Shown piece after piece: positions 14,106 to 21,739 of a stretch of DNA of 22,989 nucleotides. The stretch covers positions 1-22,989 of the forward strand of contig JAJYGJ010000004.1 of the NCBI GenBank assembly GCA_021790695.1. The letters are read 5' to 3'. This DNA comes from Nitrospirota bacterium (lineage in GTDB: Bacteria > Nitrospirota > Thermodesulfovibrionia > Thermodesulfovibrionales > JdFR-88). Made by a program: the position numbers and the translations under genes. The notes beneath the pieces were generated by a model. It ran no database searches and was not told the origin of the DNA. It was given only the letters and a program-made list of their open reading frames with translations. Position 1 is the stretch's first letter, and each line of letters begins with the position of its first letter.

Positions 14106-16355
14106 ATGCCCTTAAATTTCAGACTGAAGCTGGTTGCCCTCGCGTGCCTGTTTCTGTTCTTGTCGGCTGGTGCCGCCCGGGCGGTGGAACCGCTGGTAAT
14201 CGGCATCGAGGTAAAGGGCCTCAAAAGGATAGAGGAAGGCGTGGTCCGCCGGCGGATATCCCAGAAGGTCGGGCAGCCGCTGTCGCCCGGCGCGATTACC
14301 TCCGACATAAAGAGCATCTACCAGACGGGCTACTTCGAGGACGTAAGGGTGGAGGCCCAGCCCTTCGAGGGCGGCCTGAAGCTCATTTACGTCGTGAAGG
14401 AAAAACCCGTCCTCGATAAGGTCGATTTTTACGGCAACCGCAAGGTCAAGACAGAGGACATCAAAAAAGAGGTCACGCTTTCCGCGGGCTCGGTCGCGGA
14501 CACCGTGCTCATAAATGACAACGCGGCCAAGATCAGGGCCTATTACGAAACCGAGGGCTTCGGCCTGACCCGCGTGGTGCCGGTCCTGAGGCGCATCAGC
14601 GCAAGCCGGGCGGTCCTCACCTACGTGATAACCGAGGGGCCGAAGGTAAAGATAAGCAAGATTGTTTTCATCGGCAACAGGGCCATCAAAAGCGGTCGCA
14701 TATTGGACGCGATGAAGAGCAGGCCGCGCAGGTTCTACTCCTTCCTCTTTAAAAGCGGCTATTACAAGAAAGACGAACTGCTGGCGGACAAGGAGCGCAT
14801 AAAGGACCTCTACTTCGACAACGGCTACATCCAGGCCACGGTCTCGGGGCCGCGGACCGCCATGTCCCGGGACAGGAAATGGGCGGTGGTAACCTACGGA
14901 ATAGACGAGGGGAATCAGTTCAGGGTAACGAAGATAAGCTTCTCCGGCAACAAGATCTTCAGCGCGGCGCACCTGGGCAAGCTCCTTTCGACAAAGGCGG
15001 GCCGGCCGGTAAGCAGGAAGCTGGTGCGGCAGGACGTCGTGACCCTCACAAACGCATACTCCGAGCGCGGATACGCCCTCGCGGTGATAGACCCGGAGCT
15101 GGTTCCCGACATACCCGAAAAGACCGTCGCCGTCACATACCACATATCCGAGGGGGACCGCTTCCGCGTGGGCAGGATCGAGGTGGCGGGCAACTCAAAG
15201 ACGAGGGACTGGGTCATACGGAGGGAGATGCTCCTCAACGAGGGAGACATCTTCAACAGCCGGCTCCTGAGGAAGAGCTACCAGAGGATCAACAACCTGA
15301 ACTTTTTCTCAAGCGTCAGGATGGACCCCGAGCCCGTTCCGGCCAAAAAGCAGGTCAACCTCCTTGTGGACGTAAAGGAAAGGAACACGAACTTCCTGAG
15401 CGTCGGGGGCGGATACAGCTCGGTTGACAAGATAATCGGCATGGTCGATGTCACGATGGCCAATCTGGGCGGCAGGGGGCAGTACCTCAAACTGGACGGC
15501 GAGCTGGGCGGGCTCTCCAGCTACTACGAACTGTCTTTCAAGGAACCCTGGCTCTTCGGCCGCCAACTGGCGCTTACGACCTCCCTGTACAAGGTGCATC
15601 AGGACTACCTGGACTATACCAGGGAGGCCACCGGCGGCAGCATAGGCCTCAGCAAGCCCATATCCGAAAACACCTGGATAAGCGCGAGTTACACGCTGGA
15701 GAACGCGCAGATAACCGACATACTGTCCGGTGCCTCTCCCATCGTGCAGGACCAGGCCGGCACCAGGCTCACAAGCAGCATAACGCCGGGCATCGTCCGG
15801 GACACGAGGGACAACAACCTCGAGCCGCACACGGGCTCCAGAAACAGCCTCTACGTCACTTTCGCGGGCATCGGCGGGGACAACAAGTTCCTGAAGGTGA
15901 TTGCGGACTCCGGCTGGTTCCTGCCGGTCACGGAAAGGACCACGGTTTCGCTTCACGGCGTGCTCGGGTACGGGACCGGGCTCTTCGGCCAGGAACTGCC
16001 GCTGTACGAGAGGTATTACGTCGGCGGCATATATACCGTGAGGGGGCTGGCGTTCGGCGAGGGCGGCCCGCTTGACATTAACGGTCAGCCCATAGGCGGC
16101 AAGAACGAGATGTACGCGAATCTGGATTACATCTTCCCCCTCATAAGCGCCATAAGGCTCGATGGCGATCTCTTCTTCGACACGGGGTCCGCTTACGACT
16201 CGCTCCTGCCGAAGCTGTTAAGATATACGTCCGGCGTGGGAATAAACTGGATATCGCCGCTTGGCCCCATAAGGCTGGACTGGGGCTATAACCTGAACAA
16301 GCAACCTGGGGAGCAGACAAGCAGGTTCGAGTTTGCCTTCGGGACATTTTTTTAG
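14106..16355 (+). CDS. bamA: Outer-membrane protein assembly factor BamA
   Basis: Central subunit of the BAM complex, which folds and inserts beta-barrel proteins into the outer membrane. The 749-residue product has a signal peptide (1-26, cleavage after ARA) and five POTRA repeats (about 28-415), each opening with a variant of I-x-x-I-x-F-x-GN-x (e.g. KISKIVFIGNRAIKSG, RVGRIEVAGNSKTRD). A 16-strand barrel follows from about 425. The barrel contains the conserved VRGLAFGEGGP (VRGF-type) motif of loop 6 and ends in FEFAFGTFF, the terminal-Phe signal of outer-membrane proteins. The ATG at 14106 has GGAGG 6 nt upstream. An in-frame ATG at 14100 abuts the ribosome-binding site and is less likely. 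It is first gene of the envelope operon with skp and the lipid A genes. Confidence 0.98.
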   Translation: MPLNFRLKLVALACLFLFLSAGAARAVEPLVIGIEVKGLKRIEEGVVRRRISQKVGQPLSPGAITSDIKSIYQTGYFEDVRVEAQPFEGGLKLIYVVKEKPVLDKVDFYGNRKVKTEDIKKEVTLSAGSVADTVLINDNAAKIRAYYETEGFGLTRVVPVLRRISASRAVLTYVITEGPKVKISKIVFIGNRAIKSGRILDAMKSRPRRFYSFLFKSGYYKKDELLADKERIKDLYFDNGYIQATVSGPRTAMSRDRKWAVVTYGIDEGNQFRVTKISFSGNKIFSAAHLGKLLSTKAGRPVSRKLVRQDVVTLTNAYSERGYALAVIDPELVPDIPEKTVAVTYHISEGDRFRVGRIEVAGNSKTRDWVIRREMLLNEGDIFNSRLLRKSYQRINNLNFFSSVRMDPEPVPAKKQVNLLVDVKERNTNFLSVGGGYSSVDKIIGMVDVTMANLGGRGQYLKLDGELGGLSSYYELSFKEPWLFGRQLALTTSLYKVHQDYLDYTREATGGSIGLSKPISENTWISASYTLENAQITDILSGASPIVQDQAGTRLTSSITPGIVRDTRDNNLEPHTGSRNSLYVTFAGIGGDNKFLKVIADSGWFLPVTERTTVSLHGVLGYGTGLFGQELPLYERYYVGGIYTVRGLAFGEGGPLDINGQPIGGKNEMYANLDYIFPLISAIRLDGDLFFDTGSAYDSLLPKLLRYTSGVGINWISPLGPIRLDWGYNLNKQPGEQTSRFEFAFGTFF

Positions 16356-16436
16356 GCGGAGGGTTTAAAATAAGGTGTCCATCGCCATTGCCGAGGTTTG
16401 ACGGGGGCCGGGGACCAGGGGCGTCAGACAAAACAG

Positions 16437-16478
16437 GGTTTTTAAAGCGGAATAAAAACCGGCTTTTATTTTAAAAGC
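16437..16478 (+). promoter_or_regulatory. Tandem AT-rich hairpins between bamA and skp
   Basis: GGTTTTTA/TAAAAACC (16437-16444/16453-16460) is followed two bases later by GCTTTT/AAAAGC (16462-16467/16473-16478), then GGGCTTTTG. These are candidate transcript-stability, processing or partial termination structures within the operon, about 40 nt ahead of the skp start. Confidence 0.45.
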
Positions 16479-16519
16479 GGGCTTTTGAAAAATCTCAAAC
16501 GGGATCAAAAGGAGGAGCA

Positions 16520-17080
16520 ATGAAAAAGATAGTTTCAGCCGTGGCAGTCATGATGTTCCTGGCCGCGATGGCTGTCGGGGCCCGGACCGCGATGGCCGCC
16601 AGCCAGGGCGCGGGCGCCAAGATAGGGTTTGTGGACCTGCAGAGGGCATTAAACGAATCGAACGCGGGCAAGGCCGCGAAGACCGAGCTTCAGGCCCTGA
16701 TGACGCAGATGCAGAAAGCCATAGACAAGAAGATAGCCCGCACGGAGGCATTGAAGGCCGAACTGGGAAAACAGTCCCTGGTGCTTTCGCCCGCGGCGAA
16801 AAAGGCGAAGCAGGCCGAGATCGACAAACTCACGAAGGAGACCCGCGACCTCATAAACAGCTCCAATGTCGAGATGCAGAAGAAGCGGCAGATGAAGGAG
16901 GTCGCCATCCTCAAGCAAATAAAGAGCGTCATCGACGACATCGGCTCCAAAGAGCACTATCTCGTGATCCTGCCGGCTGACGTCATCCTCTATTCCAAAG
17001 GCGGCTCGGAGGTCACGGACGAGGTTATTTCCCGCCTGAACCAATCATCGCCCACGGCGCCGGCCGGGAAGACGCAGTAA
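16520..17080 (+). CDS. skp: Periplasmic chaperone Skp/OmpH family
   Basis: Holds unfolded outer-membrane proteins in the periplasm on their way to BamA. The 186-residue product begins with a signal peptide (about 1-26). The family start motif KIGFVDLQRALNES comes next, then a long charged coiled-coil arm (about 50-135, with QKAIDKKIARTEALKAEL and KKRQMKEVAILKQI segments). The compact end of the fold contains YLVILPADVILYSKGGSEVTDEVI. Length is close to the usual 160-190 residues. AAAGGAGGAGC directly precedes the ATG, an excellent ribosome-binding site. Placement between bamA and lpxD matches the order in many Gram-negative bacteria. Confidence 0.95.
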   Translation: MKKIVSAVAVMMFLAAMAVGARTAMAASQGAGAKIGFVDLQRALNESNAGKAAKTELQALMTQMQKAIDKKIARTEALKAELGKQSLVLSPAAKKAKQAEIDKLTKETRDLINSSNVEMQKKRQMKEVAILKQIKSVIDDIGSKEHYLVILPADVILYSKGGSEVTDEVISRLNQSSPTAPAGKTQ

Positions 17081-17103
17081 AGGAAGCAAGGCCGTTTCAG
17101 GGG

Positions 17104-18138
17104 ATGAAACTCTCGGAGATAGAGCGCCTTCTGGGCGGCAGGCTTTACGGGGACCCGGAGGCGGAGATAACCGGGGCGGCGGGGATCGAGGATGCCGGCC
17201 CCGGTGACGTGACGTTTCTGCTGAAACCGTCCCTGCTGCCGCAGGCGGCGGCATCCCGGGCCGCCTGCGTGCTGGTGAAAGACCGGCTCCCGGTCCTGCC
17301 GAAGAGCCAGCTTGCGGTGCCGGACCCCCAGATCGCCTTCATACGGCTCCTGGAGCTTTTTTATCCTCCTTCGCCCCGGCCGGCGGGGACCAGCCCCGGC
17401 GCGGTCATCGGCGGCGGGGCCCATATAGATCCGGGCGCCGCGGTCCTGCCGTTTGTCTTCATCGAGGAGGGGGCCAGGGTGGGCAGGGGCAGCGTGCTTT
17501 ATCCGGGCGTCTTCGTGGGCAGGGGCTCTGAAATCGGCCGGGACTGTACGCTCTACCCGAATGTGACGGTGCGCGAGAGGGTGAGGATAGGCGACAGGGT
17601 CGTCATCCATCCGGGAAGCGTGATCGGGGCCGATGGTTTCGGATATGTAATGCGCGCGGGAGAGCACGTAAAGATACCCCAGGTGGGCGGGGTCGTCATC
17701 GAGGACGACGTGGAGATAGGGGCCTGCGCCACGATAGACCGCGCCAGCACCGGCAGCACCTTCATAGGCAGGGGTACGAAGATAGACAACCTTGTCCAGA
17801 TTGCCCACAACGTAAGGATCGGGCCGGGCTCGATAATCGTGGCCCAGGCCGGCATAGCGGGAAGCTCCACGCTGGGCAGCCACGTCGTCATAGCGGGGCA
17901 GGCGGGCGTGGCCGATCACGTCAGTATCGCGGAGGGCTGCATAGTAGGGGCCAATTCCGGCGTAATGCCGGGCACGAGGCTGGAAAAGGGCGCCTACGCG
18001 GGCTCTCCGGTGCTCCCCCACAGGCAGTGGCTGAAGGCCATGGTGCTTACGGCCAGGCTGCCGGAGCTTGAAAAAAGGCTCCGGACGCTCGAAAGGAGGT
18101 TTAAAGAAGACGGAGATGATGAACGTAAAGGAGATTGA
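17104..18138 (+). CDS. lpxD: UDP-3-O-(3-hydroxyacyl)glucosamine N-acyltransferase
   Basis: Adds the N-linked hydroxyacyl chain from acyl-ACP to UDP-3-O-acyl-glucosamine, the third step of lipid A synthesis. The 344-residue product has the N-terminal uridine-binding domain (about 1-95, GIEDAGPGDVTFL), then left-handed beta-helix hexapeptide repeats (about 98-305). The catalytic His lies in VQIAHNVRIG (H235, equivalent to E. coli H239), and GADGFGYV (175-182) is the family motif. A C-terminal helix (LPELEKRLRTLERR) completes the trimer. The ATG follows GGGG directly. The 3' end overlaps fabZ by 23 nt. Confidence 0.97.
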   Translation: MKLSEIERLLGGRLYGDPEAEITGAAGIEDAGPGDVTFLLKPSLLPQAAASRAACVLVKDRLPVLPKSQLAVPDPQIAFIRLLELFYPPSPRPAGTSPGAVIGGGAHIDPGAAVLPFVFIEEGARVGRGSVLYPGVFVGRGSEIGRDCTLYPNVTVRERVRIGDRVVIHPGSVIGADGFGYVMRAGEHVKIPQVGGVVIEDDVEIGACATIDRASTGSTFIGRGTKIDNLVQIAHNVRIGPGSIIVAQAGIAGSSTLGSHVVIAGQAGVADHVSIAEGCIVGANSGVMPGTRLEKGAYAGSPVLPHRQWLKAMVLTARLPELEKRLRTLERRFKEDGDDERKGD

Positions 18139-18547
18139 GTCCATACTTCCCCACAGGTTCCCTTTCCTGCTTGTGGACCGGATAGTGGAGCTCGTTCCCG
18201 GAGAGAAGGCCGTGGGGATTAAAAACGCCACGATCAACGAGCATTTCTTCAGCGGCCACTTCCCGGGCAACCCCATAATGCCCGGCGTGCTGATAGTGGA
18301 GGCCCTTGCGCAGACGGCCGGGGTGCTCGCCTTCAAGTCCGGGATGCAGGGCAAGTCGGTATATTTCATGAGCATCGACAAGGTAAAGTTCAGAAAACCG
18401 GTCATCCCCGGCGACCAGGTGCGCCTGGAGGTCAATGTCCTCCAGCACAGGGGCAGGGTATGGAAATTCGCGGGGCAGGCGGTCGTGGATGGGAAGGTCG
18501 CCTCCGAGGCTGAGTTCATGGCGATGGTCACCGATGAGGATATCTGA
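18116..18547 (+). CDS. fabZ: 3-hydroxyacyl-ACP dehydratase FabZ
   Basis: Dehydrates 3-hydroxyacyl-ACP in fatty-acid elongation, competing with lipid A acyltransferases for the same substrate, which explains the conserved lpxD-fabZ-lpxA linkage. The hot-dog-fold protein of 143 residues has LPHRFPFLLVDR at residues 11-22. Catalytic His and Glu lie in GHFPGNPIMPGVLIVEALAQ (H48, E62), followed by the FRKPVIPGDQ block. The reading frame opens earlier, at 18068, but the added residues are lpxD overlap. Tandem ATGs at 18116 and 18119 follow CGGAG, and AAGGAGG lies further upstream at 18093-18099; which ATG is used cannot be decided. Confidence 0.97.
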   Translation: MMNVKEIESILPHRFPFLLVDRIVELVPGEKAVGIKNATINEHFFSGHFPGNPIMPGVLIVEALAQTAGVLAFKSGMQGKSVYFMSIDKVKFRKPVIPGDQVRLEVNVLQHRGRVWKFAGQAVVDGKVASEAEFMAMVTDEDI

Positions 18548-18550
18548 AAA

Positions 18551-19345
18551 ATGATCCATCCCACTGCCGTGGTTCATGAAAGTGCAACAATCGCCGGCGA
18601 TGTCTCGATCGGCCCCTATTGCATCGTAGGGGAAGGGGTCAGGATATCCGCGGGCGTGAAACTCATGAACAACGTTGTGGTGGAAGGCGACACCGAGGTG
18701 GGAGCGGACTGCGTCATATATCCTTTTGCGTACATCGGGGGGCCTCCACAGGACCTGAAATACAGTGGCGAAAAGACCGGCGTCAGGATCGGCCGGGGCA
18801 ACACGATAAGGGAATATGTCACCGTTCACAGGGGTTCGGTCGGGGGCGGGGGCTTCACGGTCATTGGCGACGGCAATTATATAATGGCGTACGCTCATGT
18901 GGCGCACGACTGCCGGGTGGGAAGCAACGTCGTGATGGCGAACGCCGCCTCCCTGTCCGGGCATGTCGAGGTGCAGGACCATGCCATACTGGGCGGCATC
19001 ATCGGCGTCCATCAGTTTGTGCGCATCGGCGCTTATTCCATGACCGGGGCCTTCAGCGGCATCGCGCAGGACATACCCCCCTTCACCCTCGCCTCCGGCC
19101 CCAGGGCGAAGCTCTTCGGCCTCAACCTGGTCGGGCTCAGGAGGCATGGCTTTTCAAAAGGGCTCATAGACGACCTGGCGAAGGCGTACAAGATATTGTT
19201 CAGGGGCAAGCGGACGCTCAAGGACGCGATAAAGGAGGCGGGCGAAGAGCTTCCCCCGACCCCCGAGCTTGAACGTCTGCTCGAGTTCGTGAAGACATCC
19301 AAACGCGGCATTTGCAGGCCCACGACCGCCAAAGCGGCTTTTTAA
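18551..19345 (+). CDS. lpxA: Acyl-ACP--UDP-N-acetylglucosamine O-acyltransferase
   Basis: First step of lipid A synthesis: transfers a hydroxyacyl chain to the 3-position of UDP-GlcNAc. The 264-residue product begins with MIHPTAVVHESATIA, the usual start of the hexapeptide-repeat beta-helix (about 1-190). YAHVAHDC holds the catalytic His (H119, equivalent to E. coli H125) and its partner H116. GGPPQDLKY and SGIAQDIPPFTLASG are family signatures. The C-terminal helical domain is present. It starts 3 nt after the fabZ stop, and lpxI follows 1 nt after its own stop, indicating one transcript. Acyl-chain length preference was not judged. Confidence 0.98.
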   Translation: MIHPTAVVHESATIAGDVSIGPYCIVGEGVRISAGVKLMNNVVVEGDTEVGADCVIYPFAYIGGPPQDLKYSGEKTGVRIGRGNTIREYVTVHRGSVGGGGFTVIGDGNYIMAYAHVAHDCRVGSNVVMANAASLSGHVEVQDHAILGGIIGVHQFVRIGAYSMTGAFSGIAQDIPPFTLASGPRAKLFGLNLVGLRRHGFSKGLIDDLAKAYKILFRGKRTLKDAIKEAGEELPPTPELERLLEFVKTSKRGICRPTTAKAAF

Positions 19346-19346
19346 A

Positions 19347-20165
19347 GTGAAGACCATAGGGCTTATAGCGGGGATGGGGAAACTGCCCCGCATCATAGCC
19401 GGCAACGCCAAAAAACGCGGATACCGGGTGGTGGCCGTCATGCTTGAGCCGGTGGCCGACGACGTCAAGCTCGGGGGCGACGCGGACGTCCTTGAGAGGA
19501 TAAACGTGGGCAAGCTGGGAAAGATATTCCAGGCGCTGAGGAAAAACGGCGTTACCGAGGCCGTGATGGCGGGCAAGGTGCCAAAGGAGCTTATATACAA
19601 GGGCCGCGTGACTCCGGATTTGAGGGCGATGAAGCTGCTCTGGATATTGAAGGACAGGAGCGACGACACGATACTCCTGGCCCTCACCAGGGAGCTGGAA
19701 AAAGAGGGCATCAGGCTGCTCGAGACCACCGAGTTCTGCAAGGACATCCTCGTAGCCGACGGCCCCCTGACCAGGAAGGAGCCCGACAAGGCCCAGTGGA
19801 AGGACATCGAGTTCGGCTTCCGGGTTTCAAAGGAGATGGGCAGGCTGGACATCGGGCAGACGGTCGTCGTAAAGGACCGGGCCGTAATGGCGGTCGAAGC
19901 CATTGAGGGCACGGACAGGGCCATAAAAAGGGGCGGCAAACTCGCAAACGGCGGCGCGGTGGTCGTGAAAACGGCAAAACCCGGCCAGGACATGCGGTTC
20001 GACGTGCCGGTGGCGGGCCTGAGCACGATACACGCCATGATCGAGACCGGGGCGTCCGTGCTTGCCCTGGAGGCCGGAAAGACCATTGCCATCGACAGGG
20101 AAAAGATGCGGGACGAGGCCGATCAGGCCGGCATCGCCATAGTGGGATGCAATTTTAAAAAATGA
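19347..20165 (+). CDS. lpxI: UDP-2,3-diacylglucosamine pyrophosphatase LpxI
   Basis: Hydrolyses UDP-2,3-diacylglucosamine to lipid X and UMP, the fourth lipid A step. It is the non-homologous replacement for LpxH found outside most Beta/Gammaproteobacteria. The 272-residue product opens with IGLIAGMGKLP and contains AVMAGKVPKELI, then VVVKDRAVMAVEAIEGTDRAI (split: about 171-180 and 181-191) and KPGQDMRFDVPVAGLSTI, all LpxI (DUF1009) hallmarks. The conserved catalytic Asp is probably in QDMRFD. The start is a GTG one base after lpxA with no clear ribosome-binding site, so translational coupling to lpxA is likely. It is last in the operon; lpxB, often next in related clusters, is absent here. 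Confidence 0.96.
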   Translation: MKTIGLIAGMGKLPRIIAGNAKKRGYRVVAVMLEPVADDVKLGGDADVLERINVGKLGKIFQALRKNGVTEAVMAGKVPKELIYKGRVTPDLRAMKLLWILKDRSDDTILLALTRELEKEGIRLLETTEFCKDILVADGPLTRKEPDKAQWKDIEFGFRVSKEMGRLDIGQTVVVKDRAVMAVEAIEGTDRAIKRGGKLANGGAVVVKTAKPGQDMRFDVPVAGLSTIHAMIETGASVLALEAGKTIAIDREKMRDEADQAGIAIVGCNFKK

Positions 20166-20180
20166 GGCCGGCTGCCGTAA

Positions 20181-20243
20181 CCTGTCTCAAAATTGATTTT
20201 CTGAAGCGAAAGAGAGAGGAACCGGGAGCGATTTTGAGATAGG
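20181..20243. terminator. Shared inverted repeat between convergent lpxI and phosphorylase genes
   Basis: CCTGTCTCAAAAT (20181-20193) pairs with ATTTTGAGATAGG (20231-20243) at 12 of 13 positions, plus a possible G-U pair, around a 37-nt loop. It fills the 83-nt gap between the two stop codons and is a plausible bidirectional terminator, although the T-run is inside the stem rather than after it. Confidence 0.45.
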
Positions 20244-20248
20244 CGCCG

Positions 20249-21592
20249 TTAGCCCGGCAGTATCACGTCCAGCACGAGCCTTCTTCTGGGCGGCTCCCGG
20301 TCGGATATCTCCACGCCCGAGAGGAGGGCCTCCTCGGCCTCCGCGAGCGTTTGCGGGTCATTGGTATAAAGGGTGGCGAAGGGTTCCTGCGCGTGCACGG
20401 TGTCGCCCGGTTTCTTGCCGATTATGATGCCGGCGGCGGGGTCTGTTTCGTCTCCCAGCCTCGCCCTTCCCGCGCCCAGAAGCATCGCGGCATGGCCCAC
20501 GGCAAAGGCGTCCATCCGTTTTATGTATCCGTTCCAGGGGGAAAGCACCGGCTTTATGTGCCCGGCCTTGGGAAGGCGTCCGGCATCGAAGGCCGCCTCG
20601 GGGTCTCCCTGCCGGGCGTCGATGAACTCGACGAATTTCTTGAAGGCGTCCCCGTGCTCTATATAATCCCAGGACTCGTCCCTGTACCTCTTGAGGAGAT
20701 GTTCGCCGATTCTCTGCGGGGGGGCCTCCTCGCTGACGGTGTCCGCCAGGTGGAGCATCCAGGCCGCAAGCGTCATCGTGAGGTCGAGCAGGTCGGGCGC
20801 GAATCTGCCTTTGAGGGCGGATATGCATTCCTTCATCTCCAGGGCGTTGCCCACCGCGCGCCCGAACGGGGCGTCCATGTCGGTAATGAGGGCGACGGTC
20901 TTGATGCCGGCCCCGCTGCCGATTCCGACCATGAGGCGGGCAAGATCCCGCGCCTCGTCCAGGCCGCGCACAAACCCTCCGGAACCCGCCTTCACGTCGA
21001 GGACCAGGGCGTCAAGCCCGGCGGAGATCTTTTTGCTCATTATGCTCGCCGCTATAAGGGACGGCGACCCCGCGGTGGCCGTCGCGTCCCGCAGGGCACA
21101 GAGCTTTCCGTCCGCGGGCGCGATCTCGTCCGTCTGTCCGCAGATCGAAAAGCCCACGCTCTTTATCTCGTCCGCCATCCGGGCCATGGTGGTTTCCGTC
21201 CGCAGCCCCGGGATGGAGGCCAGCTTGTCGATGGTGCCTCCCGTATGTCCCAGGCCCCTGCCCGTTATCGAAGGCATCTTGAGCCCCATCGCCGCCATGA
21301 GGGGGGCCAGTATGATGCTTGTCTTGTCCCCCACCCCGCCTGTTGACTGCTTGTCTATCATTACGCCCTGCACGCCGTCAAGGCGGAGTTTGCCGCCGCC
21401 GGCCGCAAGCGCGTCCGTAAGCCGGGCGGTCTCTTCCCCGGTCATTCCCCTGTTATATACGGCCATCAGGAACGCCGACATCTGATAGTCCGGAACCGCG
21501 CCCTTAAGGTAGTTGTCCACCAGAAAGGAAATTTCCTCTCCGGCGAGGGCCGCGCCGTCTCTTTTTTTTCTTATCAGGTCTACCGCCCGCAT
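20249..21592 (-). CDS. deoA: Thymidine/pyrimidine-nucleoside phosphorylase
   Basis: Phosphorolyses (deoxy)pyrimidine nucleosides to base and (deoxy)ribose-1-phosphate in nucleoside salvage. The 447-residue product has normal length. The family signature SITGRGLGHTGGTIDKLASIPG lies at about 108-129. ALRDATAT and ASIMSKKISAG hold the conserved Arg, Ser and Lys of the base-binding site, and DVKAGSGGF is present. The C-terminal alpha/beta domain follows from about 330. The phosphate-binding loop reads DKQSTGGVGD (80-89), with Gln82 where the family has an active-site His (E. coli H85); this may change rate or specificity. It starts at an ATG without a visible ribosome-binding site. Whether it is DeoA-type or Pdp-type is uncertain. 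Confidence 0.93.
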   Translation of the reverse strand: MRAVDLIRKKRDGAALAGEEISFLVDNYLKGAVPDYQMSAFLMAVYNRGMTGEETARLTDALAAGGGKLRLDGVQGVMIDKQSTGGVGDKTSIILAPLMAAMGLKMPSITGRGLGHTGGTIDKLASIPGLRTETTMARMADEIKSVGFSICGQTDEIAPADGKLCALRDATATAGSPSLIAASIMSKKISAGLDALVLDVKAGSGGFVRGLDEARDLARLMVGIGSGAGIKTVALITDMDAPFGRAVGNALEMKECISALKGRFAPDLLDLTMTLAAWMLHLADTVSEEAPPQRIGEHLLKRYRDESWDYIEHGDAFKKFVEFIDARQGDPEAAFDAGRLPKAGHIKPVLSPWNGYIKRMDAFAVGHAAMLLGAGRARLGDETDPAAGIIIGKKPGDTVHAQEPFATLYTNDPQTLAEAEEALLSGVEISDREPPRRRLVLDVILPG

Positions 21593-21601
21593 GGGTTATA
21601 T

Positions 21602-21630
21602 AGTTTAGTTTAAAAACGCAAAGGCGTCAA
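21602..21630 (-). promoter_or_regulatory. Candidate promoter of the nucleoside phosphorylase gene
   Basis: On the minus strand TTGACG (21625-21630) and TAAACT (21602-21607) are separated by exactly 17 nt. The -10 box ends 9 nt before the ATG at 21592, so transcription would begin within a base or two of the start codon, giving a leaderless or nearly leaderless mRNA. Confidence 0.5.
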
Positions 21631-21688
21631 TTGAGACCGCCCAAAACCACCTCCCGGGGGGTATTCGGGGCGAATCTGTTAAAATAAT

Positions 21689-21720
21689 GGGGCCCGGAGG
21701 TCCCCGGCTGTTTTTGTCTT
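21689..21720 (+). terminator. GC hairpin followed by T-rich tract upstream of mltG
   Basis: GGGGCC (21689-21694) pairs with GG-CCCC (21699-21705, bulged T) around the loop CGGA. T-rich sequence (TTTTTGTCTTTT) begins five bases later. It resembles an intrinsic terminator or attenuator about 20 nt before mltG. The preceding TTAAAATAAT (21679-21688) could be a -10 region, but then the hairpin would be at the very 5' end of the transcript. Confidence 0.3.
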
Positions 21721-21739
21721 TTGGGGCGCGGGAGGGCCT

